The notes under the pieces: generated by a model
What the model was told of the DNA's origin: nothing
The model's input: the letters and a program-made list of their open reading frames with translations, nothing else
Database searches by the model: none
Origin: Chlorokybus atmophyticus
Lineage: Eukaryota; Streptophyta; Chlorokybophyceae; Chlorokybales; Chlorokybaceae
Assembly (NCBI GenBank): GCA_009103225.1
Contig: RHPI01000260.1
Coordinates: forward strand, 344,822 to 406,368
Direction of reading: 5' to 3'
Length of the DNA: 61,547 bases
Made by a program: the position numbers and the translations under genes
Shown: in pieces, positions 44,313 to 55,489 of the stretch
Layout: the number at the start of each line of letters is the position of its first letter
Numbering within the stretch: position 1 is the first letter of the stretch

Positions 44313-45280
44313 CTTGTTCATCTTGCCGTTTCGAGACACAAAGCACAGGATGACGCCTTGATCCGGGCCTAAAAAGGTCTTGTCGAGCTTGTAGATGAAA
44401 AGATCGCAGATCTCTACAGCGCGAGAAACATCTCCACGCGTGAGACACACGTGCCGTAAACACAAATCAAGCCTAGAGTGCATAAACAAAATGTTAGACA
44501 ATAAACATAATGCGAACACAAGCATCTGACTACTGTACATACCGTGCTCTCATTGCTGCTGCCTGTTTTGCTGCGTTCCCTAATCGCAGTGCCTTTTGCA
44601 ACCAATACTCGCTTGTCCGTCAATAATCATCTGCAGTGTACGACTCCGCACCCGTGCCGGTCAACGGATCGCGAAACTCACTGTTATAACAATTAAACTA
44701 TAATGCATAAGGTAAATAAATAAGCAGTTGTGCAATGAAACATACTTGGACTGCAATATGTGTAATACACACACATGCTCGAAGTGTAGTACATGCATGC
44801 AGTGCTTACGCTTTTGCTTTGCTGGAGATGTTTCGTTTGGCTACATTTAGGATAAGCTGTACTGCTTGCTTCTTTCGCAAGTCTTCAGGAAAACAGTCAT
44901 CTACAACACTTTGATCTTTCAAAGCATCCTGCAAGCCCTTCACATAATTCTCCAAAGTGCTCCAAGACTGGTCTTGTTTGGAGATTAGAAACTCTAACGC
45001 GCGATCAATGGTTACGCGCGTCAGTAGGCCATGCTCTGTGCACCAACCCTGCAAACATGTACATGCACACTTCAGTCAGCATGCCATCATGTCGTCACAC
45101 ATTATGTTGATGCTCCAAGACACTTAGGCCTCATACCTCATAAGCCTTCACAGCGCGTGTATAGGCAGCTCTTGTGGACGATGGTCGAGCTGCTTGCTTG
45201 GCCGATAAGAGATCCGACACTGTTCGTCTGCGTAACGGCGCATGCTGCATATCATCATCATTAAAGTCTTCGTTGTCCAT
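44313..45280 (-). pseudogene. Crypton-type tyrosine recombinase, N-terminal half
   Basis: Four exons in phase from ATG 45278-45280: 45137-45280 (MDNEDFNDDDMQ...RAAYTRAVKAYE), 44810-45048 (GWCTEHGLLTRVTIDRALEF...), 44543-44680 (EFRDPLTGTGAESYTADDY, a TGA, then RTSEYWLQKALRLG) and 44313-44472 (LDLCLRHVCLTRGDVSRAVE...FVSRNGKMNK). These match the N-terminal half of Ndc10-like Crypton recombinases, including the core-entry arginine in LTRGD and the GKxN segment. TGA at 44620-44622 interrupts exon 3. The rest of the gene lies at 32.0-34.0 kb, beyond the methyltransferase retroelement. It was probably a movable element excising as a circle through Tyr recombination; now it is broken three ways. Confidence 0.72.
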
Positions 45281-45310
45281 TGTGGCTTGACGGGCGTTCC
45301 TGCCCACACC

Positions 45311-46075
45311 TCATTGAGTTGCCACAGCAAGACACAACAACAGCAACAACAACGACCAGCCCTTGTGCTGGTCGTTGTTGTTGTTGCCACAGCAAGACAC
45401 AACAACAACCACAACAACAACAACAACGACCAGCACAAGGGCTGGTCGTTATTGTTGCCACAGCAAGACACACCAACAACAATAACAATCGCAACAACAA
45501 CGACTAGCACAAGTGCTGGTTGTTGTTGTTGTTGCTACAGCAAGACACGACGACAACAACAACAACAGCAACAACAACCACCAGCCCTTGTGCTGGTCGT
45601 TGTTGTTGTTGCCACAGCAAGACACAACAACAACCACAACAACAACAACAACGACCAGCATAAGGTCTGGTCGTTGTTGTTGCCACAGCAAGACACACCA
45701 ACAACAACAACAACAGCAACAATAACCACCAGCACAAGTGCTGGTTGTTGTTGTTGTTGCTACAGCAAGACACGACGACAACAACAACAACAGCAACAAC
45801 AACCACCAGCACTTGTGCTGGTCGTTGTTGTTGTTGCCACAGCAAGACACAACAACAACAACAACAACAACAAGCACGGACGCTTGTTGTTGTTGCCACC
45901 GCAAGACACAACAACAACAACAAGCGCTAAGTGTTGCAACAGCAAGACACAACAACAACAACAACAACAACCAGCACTTGTGCTGGTTGTTGTTGTTGTT
46001 GCCACAGCAAGACACAGCAACAACAACAAGAGCTTGTGCTTGTTGTTGTGGTTGTGGCAACACTTAGCAAGCAAC
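45311..46075. repeat. Array of (CAA)n / (TTG)n hairpins separated by CCACAGCAAGACA
   Basis: Eleven copies of AGCAAGACA (or close variants), each followed by a (CAA)-rich run, a short palindromic core such as GACCAGCACAAGGGCTGGTC, then a (TTG)-rich run. Each unit can fold into a hairpin. Core tips alternate in orientation: GCCCTTGTGC in unit 1, its reverse complement GCACAAGGGC in unit 2. Units 2-4 and 5-7 form a higher-order repeat of about 220 bp. The array starts some 30 bp upstream of the Crypton start codon. Confidence 0.88.
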
Positions 46076-47840
46076 AGTAATAACATGGACGACATATGCT
46101 TACAGGGTTAATGTCGCTGTGAATCCTTGCTTTGCTGCCGTGAGCTACACCTGCTCCTGACATGCCGCACCTGCATGTATGCGTGTAAGCGCGCATATTG
46201 CAAAGACAGAGTGATAGAGCATGTGCATGCTCATGCGTGCGTGTATGTATGGCCAAGTGTGTGCTTTGTGTGCGTTGGTGCAACGATTTGCCCTCCCCAC
46301 CCCCTTACGCACAGGAGCCACCGCCCTGCGCACACATCCTTACGCACAGCAGCCTGCTGTGCGTAAGGATGGCTCCACCGCCGCTTGGTGCTTTAAGCCG
46401 TGCACTGCAAGCGCAGGCAGCGCCTGCACCCTTAACTTATCTAAACCATGAGAGCACTACAAACCCTTTTCCCACTCCTTCAAGCTACTTTTAGCGCCGC
46501 CGCCGCCAACGTCAACGCCAACGCCAACGCTAACCTGACGCTCACTGGCTCACTGTTAAGCGTTAATCTCGTAATGCTTAGGCTGGGGGGAGAGGAAAAC
46601 TTAATACCTAATCACTACTTGGTTATGTACATATAACGTACCTAACCTAAATGACTAGCGGAGACATAATTGTCTACACACATAGCCGGCACACTGTCTA
46701 CGTAGACAATTATCAATACATATACGCATTCGGTAACTCACCTATTGGTAACTGACACAAGCGGCTTATTGCCTGTACTGTCATCCCGTTTAAGCTCTCA
46801 GTAACGGCACATAATTATCACTACCACCATTGGCATAAACTTGTAGTATTAATGCCAAGACTGGCACAAATGTTTAAGCACGAGTGCTTACAACATTGTT
46901 GTTTTTACCACTACTGGCTTAAAGCGGCAGTGCTGTTTGAGTAATGTTGTGCCAGTATAGGCATTGAAGATCTTGTGTCAGGTCAAATCCTTTCACAAGC
47001 ATTAACGGGTTTAAAACCCGTGCTGATAACAATGATGTGTCATTCATGAATGCACACAGGCTCAAATGATACAGTATTGGCATAATGCATTCAAAAACAC
47101 GCATGGGATTGTCTACAGCAGTGCCACGCTGTAGAGGTAGCCAGTTGCTATCAAAAACTCTATGGAGAGCCTATGCAAAGCCTTTAAAGAAAGCCCCAAA
47201 AGATCTTGGACCTGGAGCTGTGCAGTAGAGGTTAATGACATCTGAAGACTTTTGTTTTGAACAACCGAACCATGGTGACTCTGGTTGGACTTGAGCTGTG
47301 ATACACCTTTGCAATCATTATTTCCGCCGCCAGTTCCAAATTCAGAGCCAGACCCTGCAAAGACCCCGCCGTACAACGTTCATACCCATACCTAGACTTT
47401 GTAAATCCCAAGCTTGCCAAACCAAGACCCTCCAAACTCTCTGCAAAGAACCTGCCTCAGAGCCTTATAACCCAGATCCTGCAAAGACCCCGCCTTTAAA
47501 CCTTCAAAGTCCCCTCAGACTCAGGCTCAGACTCAGACTCTTTCCAAACTTGGGCAAAACTCACCAGTGTTCTTCTGTCCAGCAACCTTCATCTCATGCC
47601 CTGCAACACCTAAAGACTTTTGAAATTACAGAGGAGTGAACCTTTTGTTGTTAAGAGACCTCACCACACACTCAAACACTGTTAGACTTCACAAAACCTT
47701 GTAGCACCTCACAACAATGCTCGATGTCTCTTTATTGAAGACTTTTAGCTCATGCCATGCGCGGCCTTCATGGCATGCTCCACCACTAGCCACTATTCTG
47801 CTAATCCAAAATTGACCAATACCATTGCGCTCTGCTTGTT
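46076..47840. other. Gene-poor region
   Basis: No supported gene. It contains the perfect hairpin at 46335-46371, Pro/Leu-biased open stretches around 47300-47640 with AGACTC and CTCAGACTCAGG repeats (47510-47545), and GC-poor spacer. ORFs here look like composition artefacts. Confidence 0.5.
46335..46371. repeat. Perfect 17-bp hairpin
   Basis: CATCCTTACGCACAGCA, loop GCC, then its exact reverse complement. Upstream at about 46301 the motif TTACGCACAGGAGCCACCGCC partly repeats the arm and the downstream GGCTCCACCGCC in shuffled order. It could be a small foldback element; no poly-T follows. Confidence 0.7.
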
Positions 47841-47849
47841 GGTGAGCTT

Positions 47850-48110
47850 AGCGAGGCAGTGCTCCTCCCTCGGTAAGGGTGTGATCACGTTGCCATAAAT
47901 GTGCCTTCAGGCCTTGTATATCTCGAGCATCTTCTCCCTCGTTTGTGGATTGCCGTCCCTGTCTCCACAGTAGATACCAGCAGGTGAATTTGGCGAGGCA
48001 ATGCTCCTCCCTCGGCAAGGTGATCACGTTGCCATAAATGTGCCTTGTATAGCCCTTGTATACCTCAAGCATCTTTTCCTCGTTGATGGATTGCCGTCCC
48101 AGTCTCCACA
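47850..48110 (-). repeat. Tandem duplication of about 135 bp in a decayed coding stretch
   Basis: Minus strand: LLWRLGRQSINEEKMLE then LLWRQGRQSTNEGEDAR in a shifted frame. CAACGTGATCAC and CCGAGGGAGGAGCA recur in each unit. I do not recognise the protein. It ends about 75 bp before the LTR of element 3. Confidence 0.55.
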
Positions 48111-48255
48111 GCAGATGCCTTCCCAATTCATCAAATAAGGATGTTCTAACACATCTTGCAAGTAGACTTGTGTTAAACCTAGCATAACCTAGCAACATGC
48201 AGACTTGCCCAGACAAACCCACTAGCCAACACAGCCAAAGAACATTTGACTAGGT

Positions 48256-49104
48256 TGTCATGCCGAAAGGGCTGGCAAAAGTCACTCTCATGTTCCTTAC
48301 TTATGTGGTAAGAAGAACTAAGTGAGGATCCCGTATAGTCAAGTTGTGTAGTACTTTGCATATGTGCTCATGAAGTTAGTTCTTGTGCACTTAATGTGCA
48401 AGGGCGTTGTAGCTACACATAGGCACTGTCTACTAGCAAGCACAGAGCTGGTTGGTGTCATATGTCCGCATGTATACATATGGTTGCATATGCATGCATG
48501 TGTCCGCATATGAGTTCATATGTGCGGATATGAGTGATGTATGCATGTGTATGCATATGTCCGCATATGTATGCATATGTATGAGGTCCTAGACTGATGT
48601 GACCAGCCTTGGGCGTTCACAATGTCCGAGGCTGATGTGTGATCAGTCTTGGGCGTTGACAAGATGTCCTAGGGCTGATGTGGCAGCTCCTAGGCATGAG
48701 TATAGGTCAACGTTGCCATGACAAGGCAAGTAGCCTTGGACATGGTTGTTCTAGGTCGGAGAGCAGCAAAGAGGGGTTATATGAACGGCCTCAACAAGTG
48801 TTGAGGCAGCTCAGCATGTGCATACTCGACTCTTGTGTGTGGGGTGCCTAGTTCAGTTGTTCAAGGGGCTCTCCCTCTCATCGCAAGTGGGGTGTAGTGT
48901 TCGTAGCAGCCTTGCACGTGAGTAAGGTGTGCTTGAGTGTGTGTGAGCTGAGTGGAGGGTTTGTTGTGCATCCTCTCCATCCCGTTGCGGTGCTGGTCAT
49001 TCCTTCAACAAGGTGCTGCACCGTGGTATGTTGTGAAGAAGTTCTTGTGCGTGTGCACAAGTATGTGACATACACGAGCAGGTAAGTGTGTGTCCCACGT
49101 TACA
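48256..49104 (+). repeat. 5' LTR of gypsy element 3
   Basis: Contains a cluster of CATATG palindromes (48450-48585), three GGGCGTT/CTGATGTG-type repeats (48590-48680) and GGGTTATATGAACGG (48774) as a TATA-like site. A strong splice-donor-like CAG|GTAAGTG lies 26 bp before the LTR end. Confidence 0.9.
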
Positions 49105-49119
49105 TTGGACTCGGAGCTT
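49105..49119 (+). other. Probable primer-binding site, element 3
   Basis: TTGGACTCGGAGC follows the LTR directly. It resembles the element 1 site TTGGTATCGGAGC in the last six bases but differs in the middle, so the primer tRNA is uncertain. Confidence 0.5.
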
Positions 49120-49420
49120 GTTTTCAAGCCTTGCATGCTTGCCCATCAGCTTGTACACTTGCTACACGGTGCGTGTGTTGCATTCTTTGCTTGCACGCGC
49201 TACATGGCAGTGTTTGCATGCTGATTGTGCATGTAGTTGGTTGCACCAGCTGCACGCACACTTGCATGCACGGTGTGGGTTGTATTCACACTGATTTGCG
49301 AACTAGTTGTGTGCATTTTCGCTGCGTTTTGCTGCGTGCACAGCTGGACTTGTGCGCGCGTGTGTGTGTTGAACACTACACTCATTACGTGCTTGTGCAC
49401 GAGCAGATTTTCCTTCGACA

Positions 49421-50434
49421 GTGACTGATCCGAATGCCAACACACTCGCGGCCCAAGTGATGGAGCTGCAAAACCAGGTGCAAGCCATGGTCACAGCCAA
49501 TGCCTCCATGAAGGAGCAACACGAGCAGCAGCTACCCAAGATGGCAGCCGCAAAAACCCACAAGATGATGCCACGCTTGGAGTTCTTCTCCGGTGCCCAT
49601 GATGGGAAGGGCAAGGATCTTGGTGTTGCCGTGCGTGACTAGCTTTCTGGTTGTAAGCATGTGTTGCATGCCGCTGACATATTGCCTGGGCTTGAGGCCA
49701 AAGCAGTGTCGCTTTTGGCATCCTACTTGCGGGGAAGTGCTGCCCGCATGTGGGAAGGGGCTTCCCCACGTCTTGAGGCTGCTGGCAAGGATGTCGCAAG
49801 CCTTGACGTGTTTGAGACTGCTATGTCGTAGGCCTACGGGGGTGTAAACCCATCACAGAAGGCGCGTGACAAGTTGAGACGCTTGAAAGTCAAGCCCAAT
49901 CAGTCCATTGAGGACTTCACTGTCTACTTCGAGACGGTGTGTGCCGAAGTTGGCCCCGACATGCCCTTATCAGAGGCAGAGAAGATGGACAAGTACTGGG
50001 CGGCTTTGCCTGAGGATACGGCAAAGCAATTGACCTTCAAGGAGGGCCTGGAGTCTTTCACACATGCTGACCATGACTTGATAAAGCGCACGGCTGTGCA
50101 GTATGACAACAGCCAGCGCATGATCAACCAGACACGGAAGTTGTCCATTGTTGCCAACCAGCCCTCGAGCTCGACCACTCCCGCTGTGGGAAGTGGCAAT
50201 GGCAACAACAGTCGCAAGCGCGGCCGCCCGGACGGCAAGGGCAAGCAGCCCTTTCAGCCAGTCAACAAGCAGCGCGCTACCAGCATCCCCGGAGTCAGCG
50301 TGGAGCTGAGGAATGCATGCTTTAAAGCCGGACTTTGTCTCAAGTGCGGGGAGAAAGGCCACCGCAAACTGCCCCAACCCCTCCAACGACAAGCCTGTCG
50401 CATAGGAACTCGGGGTGAAGAGTTGTTCTACTAG
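49421..50434 (+). pseudogene. gag: Gag of element 3, interrupted
   Basis: The reading starts at VTDPNANTLAAQV with GTG where ATG would be expected; the next ATG is MELQNQVQAMV. In-frame TAG occurs at 49640-49642 and at 49829-49831 (FETAMS-stop-AYGGV). Gag core: DKLRRLKVKPNQSIEDF. Zinc knuckle CLKCGEKGHRK is followed by a frame loss before its last Cys. Not able to give a full product without readthrough. Confidence 0.8.
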
Positions 50435-53400
50435 TAGCCCTGTTGCCAACTCTGTAAGTTGCTTGATGACTGTTGGCAATCCACATGCTTCCCTGTTGAC
50501 ATGCGATGTTGCTGTGAGGGAAAATGATGTGGGTGTGCCTGTTGACTCCGAATTTCTGATGCATGACTGTGTGAGCAAGCAAGTGCTGCTCAATGCGCCC
50601 TTTGACAAGTTGTCAATGGTGCTCAAGCACTATGTTGAGTGCAAGAGCAAGAGTCCGCATAACACAAGTGCATGTGTCATTGTGCCCGCGTATAGAGGAC
50701 CATGGTCGTCTTTTACAAAGGGTATGCAAGTCATTCAAGAGATTGACAAGTCACAAACTGGCATAGGGTGCTAAGTGCGTGTCATGTATGACCCGCCTGT
50801 TCTCCACCGGGGAATCACTTGGACCTTACATGGTTGTTCAAGGCGTCAGTTGCACGCATACCAGCTACTCTGATGATAGATACTGGTACACCGGAGAACT
50901 TTGTAAGTGAGTCTCTGGTGCGGCGTCTTGGCATTCATGTTGAGAAGGCAAGTGAGGCAGTGACCTCACTTAATGAGCATGAGATCCCAGTCAAAGGGTC
51001 AGTGCAGCTGTCTTTGCGTGTGCAAGGCTATCATGCTCAACTGAGGTTCTTGGTTGTGCCAGTTGAAGTACCAGGTACGCTACCAGGTACGCTACCAGGC
51101 ACGCTTGCTGGGAGCGTGCTAATGGCCTGCGCACAGATGCAGACACTGGCCTTTGCAAAGTGCACAAAGGGCGAGGGCGTGTGACCCTGAGAGCTGAAGG
51201 GTGTGATGTCATGCCCGCTACTCACGGTGACACATCAAGTGATGTGTTCCCTCTGTTGTTGAGTGCCATGCAGGTGAAAAGAGCTGTGCGGAGAGGTGCT
51301 TAACCTCTTCTGGTCCTCGTCAAGCCACTTGCCAACGATGAGGGCACCACTCCACCCGGTGAGACTGTTAGCAGCTCACAGGACAATGCACTTGACGCTC
51401 TGCTGCATGAGTATTCTGATGTGTCTCAAGCTGACTTGCCTGAGTTGCCTCGTGAGCGGGAAGTGTGGCACACTATCCCTCTCGTATTAGGAGGACAACC
51501 CATTTAGGCCTGTGTATAGGCTAAGTCCAGCTGAGTTTGCGGACATGGAGAGGCAAATCAAGGCCTTGCTTGCGAAGGGATTGATTGAGCCAAGTAGCTC
51601 TCCTTTTGGAGCACCCATTCTGTTCGTACCTAAGAAGGACGGTAGGCTGCGCATGTGCGTGGACTATAGGGCCTTGAACAAGCTTACCATTAAGAATGGG
51701 TATCCGTTGCCAAGGATAGATGATTTGCTTGATCAACTGAGCGAGGCCTCGGCGTTCAGCTCCATGGACTTGATCAGTGGGTACCACCAGATGCCGATCA
51801 CACCGGAAGATGTGCCCAAGACAGCGTTTAGAACGCCTGTGGGACACTTTCAGTATAAAGTGCTGCCATTTGGGCTGTTGAATGCGCCAGCTACCTTTCA
51901 AGCTATGATGAACCGTGTATTTCACAAGATGTTTGGGAAGACAGTACTTGTGTACTTGGATGACATCATGGTCTGTAAAGACCCTGAGTCACATGTTACA
52001 CATGTGCGTGAGGTTCTTGAAACGCTGCGTGCGAACAAGTTCTTTGCGTACATGCCCAAGTGTGAGTTTGGGAAGACGGAACTTGAGTTCTTGGGGCACA
52101 TTGTAAGCAAGGAGGGCGTGCACCCTGACCCCAAGAAGGTTGCTAAGGTCCAAGAATGGCCCGCACCCAAGAACGTGCATGAGCTGCGAGCATTCTTGGG
52201 GCTAAGCAACTATTTCCGGAAGTACATCCTTGGATACTCATTGCGAGTTGCTCCTCTCACAAACTTGCTACGTGACAAGGTTGTGTGGAGGTGGGGACAC
52301 GGGCACCAGGTTGCCTTTGACTCTATCAACGAGGCTCTGGTGACAGCACCTGTGTTACAGTTGCGAGACTTCACCAGGCCCTTGGAGGTGATTAGCGATG
52401 CATCTCTAGATGGCACGCGAGCTGTGTTGCTTCAAGACGGACACCCTCTTGCGTACTTGAGCAAGAAGTTCTCTCCTGCTGAGAGAACCAATACCACAAC
52501 TGAGCAAGAGTTGTTGGGAGTGGTCCATGCACTGCAAAAGTGGCGCTGCTATCTGGAGGGGGTGGAAGGTGGGTTCACGGTGATTACTGATCACAACCCA
52601 CTTGTTTTCTTTCAGATCCAACCAACCCTGTCCCGAAGACAAGCAAGGTGGGCTAAGTTTTTGTTGCGTTTCAACTTTACTTGGGTATATTGTTCAGGTA
52701 GGTTGAATGTGGCAGATCCCTTGAGTCGCTCGCCTTTGTTATTGGCAGCAACAACACGTGCACGTGCACGCAGTCAAGGGTGGGCACAGTCTGATGACAC
52801 AGGTGCTGGTACATCAACGCAGCCAGCAACATGTGAGTTGCCAGTTGCAAGTGAGGCAGCCAGCGGTGATGCACCAATGGTAGCTTCCAATGCAAGTGGG
52901 GAGGACCCACTGGCTGTTGATATTGAAGACATTGTGGCACGTCTACTATGGGCTTATGCACTTGACAACTGGTTTGCCGAGCTGCTCAAGCAAGGAGACG
53001 ACAAGATCACTTGTCACAAAGGGTTGTGGTACCGCGAGGGCAAGTTGATTGTGCCAAATGCACTCGGACTTAGGCAAGAATGCTTGTTTGAGGCACACGA
53101 TGCTGTATACAGCGGTCACATGGGCATGACCAAGACCATCAACTTACTGCAGCGACAGTACTGGTGGCCGACATGGGTTGCTGATGCAACCAAGTATGTG
53201 CAAAGTTGTGACACTTGTCAACGTGACAAGGTCTCACACCGCAAGTCAGCAGGGCTACTTAAGCCGTTGGCTATCCCAAGCTATCAATGGGAGAGTGTGA
53301 GCATGGATCTGATCACAGATCTGCCCGAGACAAAACAAGGGCATAATGCCATCATTGTCTTTGTTTATCGGTTGACCAAGATGGTCCGGTTTGAGCCATG

Positions 53401-54379
53401 TCGCACAGATGTGAGCGCGCAAGAGTTTGCGTATGCTTTTGTGAACACGGTGTTCAAACTGCACGATGTACCCAAAGAGTTGGTATCAGACCGTGATCCC
53501 AGGTCTACCAGTCAGTTCTGGCAGGCTGTGTGCCAATACTTGGGAACCAACCAGAGCTTGAGCACTGCTTACCATCCACAGAGTGATGGACAGACGAAGC
53601 GTGCAAACCAGGTGCTTGAAGACGTGCTGCGCCACTACACGTCACCCAAGTTTGATGACTGGGATGTGCATCTTGCATTGGCCGAGTTTGCTGTAAATCA
53701 TGCATGGCAAGAGTCAATGCACAGCACTCCGTTCTTTCTCAACTATGGTCGTCATCCGTTGACACCAATGTCTCTGCAAGTTCAGCCATTTAGCAAAGTG
53801 CCAACGGCTAGAGACTTTACAAAGCACATGCATGCTGCATTGGCAAGTGCCAAGGACTGCTTGAGAGCAGCCCAAGATTGGCAAAAAATGTATGCTGATC
53901 GGCAGCGCAAGCCTGGTGCAGGTCTCAAAGTAGGAGACAAGGTCTTGCTGAGTTAAGAACATTGCTAAGAACATTAGACTCAAGACTAGTGGTGTGCGCA
54001 AGCTTCCACCGAGGTGGCTAGGGCCGTTCACAATCACAGCAGCTGTTGGTGGCCGTGCCTTTAGGCTTGAATTGCCAAAGAGCATGCGAATCCACAGTGT
54101 GTTCCATGAGGCACTGTTGAAGCCATACAGAAGTGATGGCCCGGTGCAACCTCCTCCACCTCCATATGCATGTGAGGTAGAGGGAGACCTCGAGTATGAG
54201 GTTGAGGCAGTTGTTGGCAAGAGGTTCCGGAAGTACAAGAAGACCTTCCGCACTGAATAATGTCAAGTGGCTTGGTTATGGCAAAGAGCATAACACCTGG
54301 GAGCCTATTTCCAACTTAACAAACTGTGCTGACAAGTTGGGTGAGTTTGAGAGTGAGCTCAAATCCACAGGTGCCACTT
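50415..54379 (+). pseudogene. pol: Pol of element 3, interrupted (protease, RT, RNase H, integrase, chromodomain)
   Basis: Protease motif MIDTGTPENFVS near 50873. The longest open part, 51488-53956, has RT (VDYRALNKLTIKNGYPLPRI; YLDDIMV), RNase H (VISDASLDGTRAVL; TTEQELLGVVHAL; VITDHNPL), the integrase HHCC and most of the core. The integrase Glu is lost: GQTKRAN, codon AAG at 53597-53599, where element 1 has GQTERAN. TAA at 53954-53956 is followed by a frame change, probably from an imprecise duplication of TAAGAACATT. The chromodomain (VKWLGYGKEHNTWEPISN) is in a further shifted frame after 54260. Additional frame changes lie at 50.4-50.8 kb and 51.2-51.5 kb. Inactive. Confidence 0.87.
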
Positions 54380-54616
54380 GAGAGCATGTGCTCGGGTTGC
54401 AACATAGGTGTTGTACAAACACGTGCAACTTTCTCTTCTATGTGACATGCCAATACGCGCGCACTGGTACTTAGTATCAGAGTTGATTGTCACTCCCGCG
54501 ACTTGCATTTTGTTTTACGCGTAGTGTGCGGTGGTTTAGCAGGCTTGGCCAACCTGGCTGGCAATCATTGTGCGGGGCAATGAGCTCCATTATTTGCAAC
54601 ATGGGAGTTGCAATGC

Positions 54617-54629
54617 AAGTGGGGAGGAA
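54617..54629 (+). other. Polypurine tract, element 3
   Basis: AAGTGGGGAGGAA lies directly before the 3' LTR start TGTCACGCC. It is very like the tract of element 1 (AAGTGGGGGGGAA), supporting close relationship. Confidence 0.85.
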
Positions 54630-55484
54630 TGTCACGCCTAAAGGGCTGGCAAAAGTCACTCTCATGTTCCTTACTTATGTGGTAAGTAAGAAGAACTAAG
54701 TGAGGATCCCATATAGTCAAGTTGTGTAGTACTTGGCATATGTGCTCATGAAGTTAGTTCTTGTGCACTTAGTGTGCAAGGGCGTTGTAGCTACACATAG
54801 GCACTGTCTACTAGCAAGCACAGAGCTGGTCGTCGTCATATGTCCGCATGTATATGCATATGGTTGCATATGCATGCATGTGTCCGCATATGAGTTCATA
54901 TGTGCGGATATGAGTGATGTATGCATGTGTATGCATATGTCCGCATATGTATGCATATGTATGAGGTCCTAGACTGATGTGACCAGCCTTGGGCGTTCAC
55001 AATGTCCGAGGCTGATGTGTGATCAGTCTTGGGCGTTGACAAGATGTCCTAGGGCTGATGTGGCAGCTCCTAGGCATGAGTATAGGTCAACGCAGCCATG
55101 ACAAGGCAAGTAGCCTTGGACATGGTTGTTCTAGGTCGAAGAGCAGCAAAGAGGGGGTATATGAACGGCCTCAACAAGTGTTGAGGCAGCTCAGCATGTG
55201 CATACTCGACTCTTGTGTGTGGGGTGCCTAGTTCAGTTGTTCAAGGGGCTCTCCCTCTCATCCCAAGTGGGGTGTAGTGTCCGTAGCAGCCTTGCACGTG
55301 AGTAGGGTGTGCTTGAGTGTGTGTGAGCTGAGTGGAGGGTTTGTTGTGCATCCTCTCCATCCCGTTGCGGTGCTGGTCATTCCTTCAACAAGGTGCTGCA
55401 CCGTGGTATGTTGTGAAGAAGTTCTTGTGCGTGTGCACAAGTATGTGACATACACGAGCAGGTAAGTGTGTGTCCCACGTTACA
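54630..55484 (+). repeat. 3' LTR of gypsy element 3
   Basis: 855 bp, matching 48256-49104 with an extra GTAA near the start and a TG insertion in the CATATG cluster. The TSD TAGGT follows. Confidence 0.92.
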
Positions 55485-55489
55485 TAGGT

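Larger units (their letters stand above)
48256..55484 (+). mobile_element. Ty3/gypsy chromovirus retrotransposon (element 3), decayed
   Basis: LTRs of 849 bp (48256-49104) and 855 bp (54630-55484), both TGTCA...GTTACA, flanked by a perfect 5-bp target duplication TAGGT (48251-48255 and 55485-55489). Purine tract AAGTGGGGAGGAA precedes the 3' LTR; TTGGACTCGGAGC follows the 5' LTR as probable primer-binding site. By eye the LTRs differ by about 14 substitutions and two small indels. Coding capacity is Gag, protease, RT, RNase H, integrase, chromodomain, with several stops and frameshifts. Same clade as element 1, from the similarity of the protease-flanking region and integrase. Confidence 0.92.

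Noticed and set aside
45311-46075. CRISPR-like array (regular repeats with short variable parts)
   Set aside because: Units are palindromic throughout with no unique spacers, no cas genes, and the context is eukaryotic.
45242-46111. Gln/Asn/Val/Leu repeat proteins of up to about 290 residues
   Set aside because: Translations of the CAA/TTG hairpin array in various frames.
47298-47639. Pro/Leu-rich protein of 113 residues
   Set aside because: Driven by CTCAGACTCAGG-type repeats; no start context, splice sites or family.
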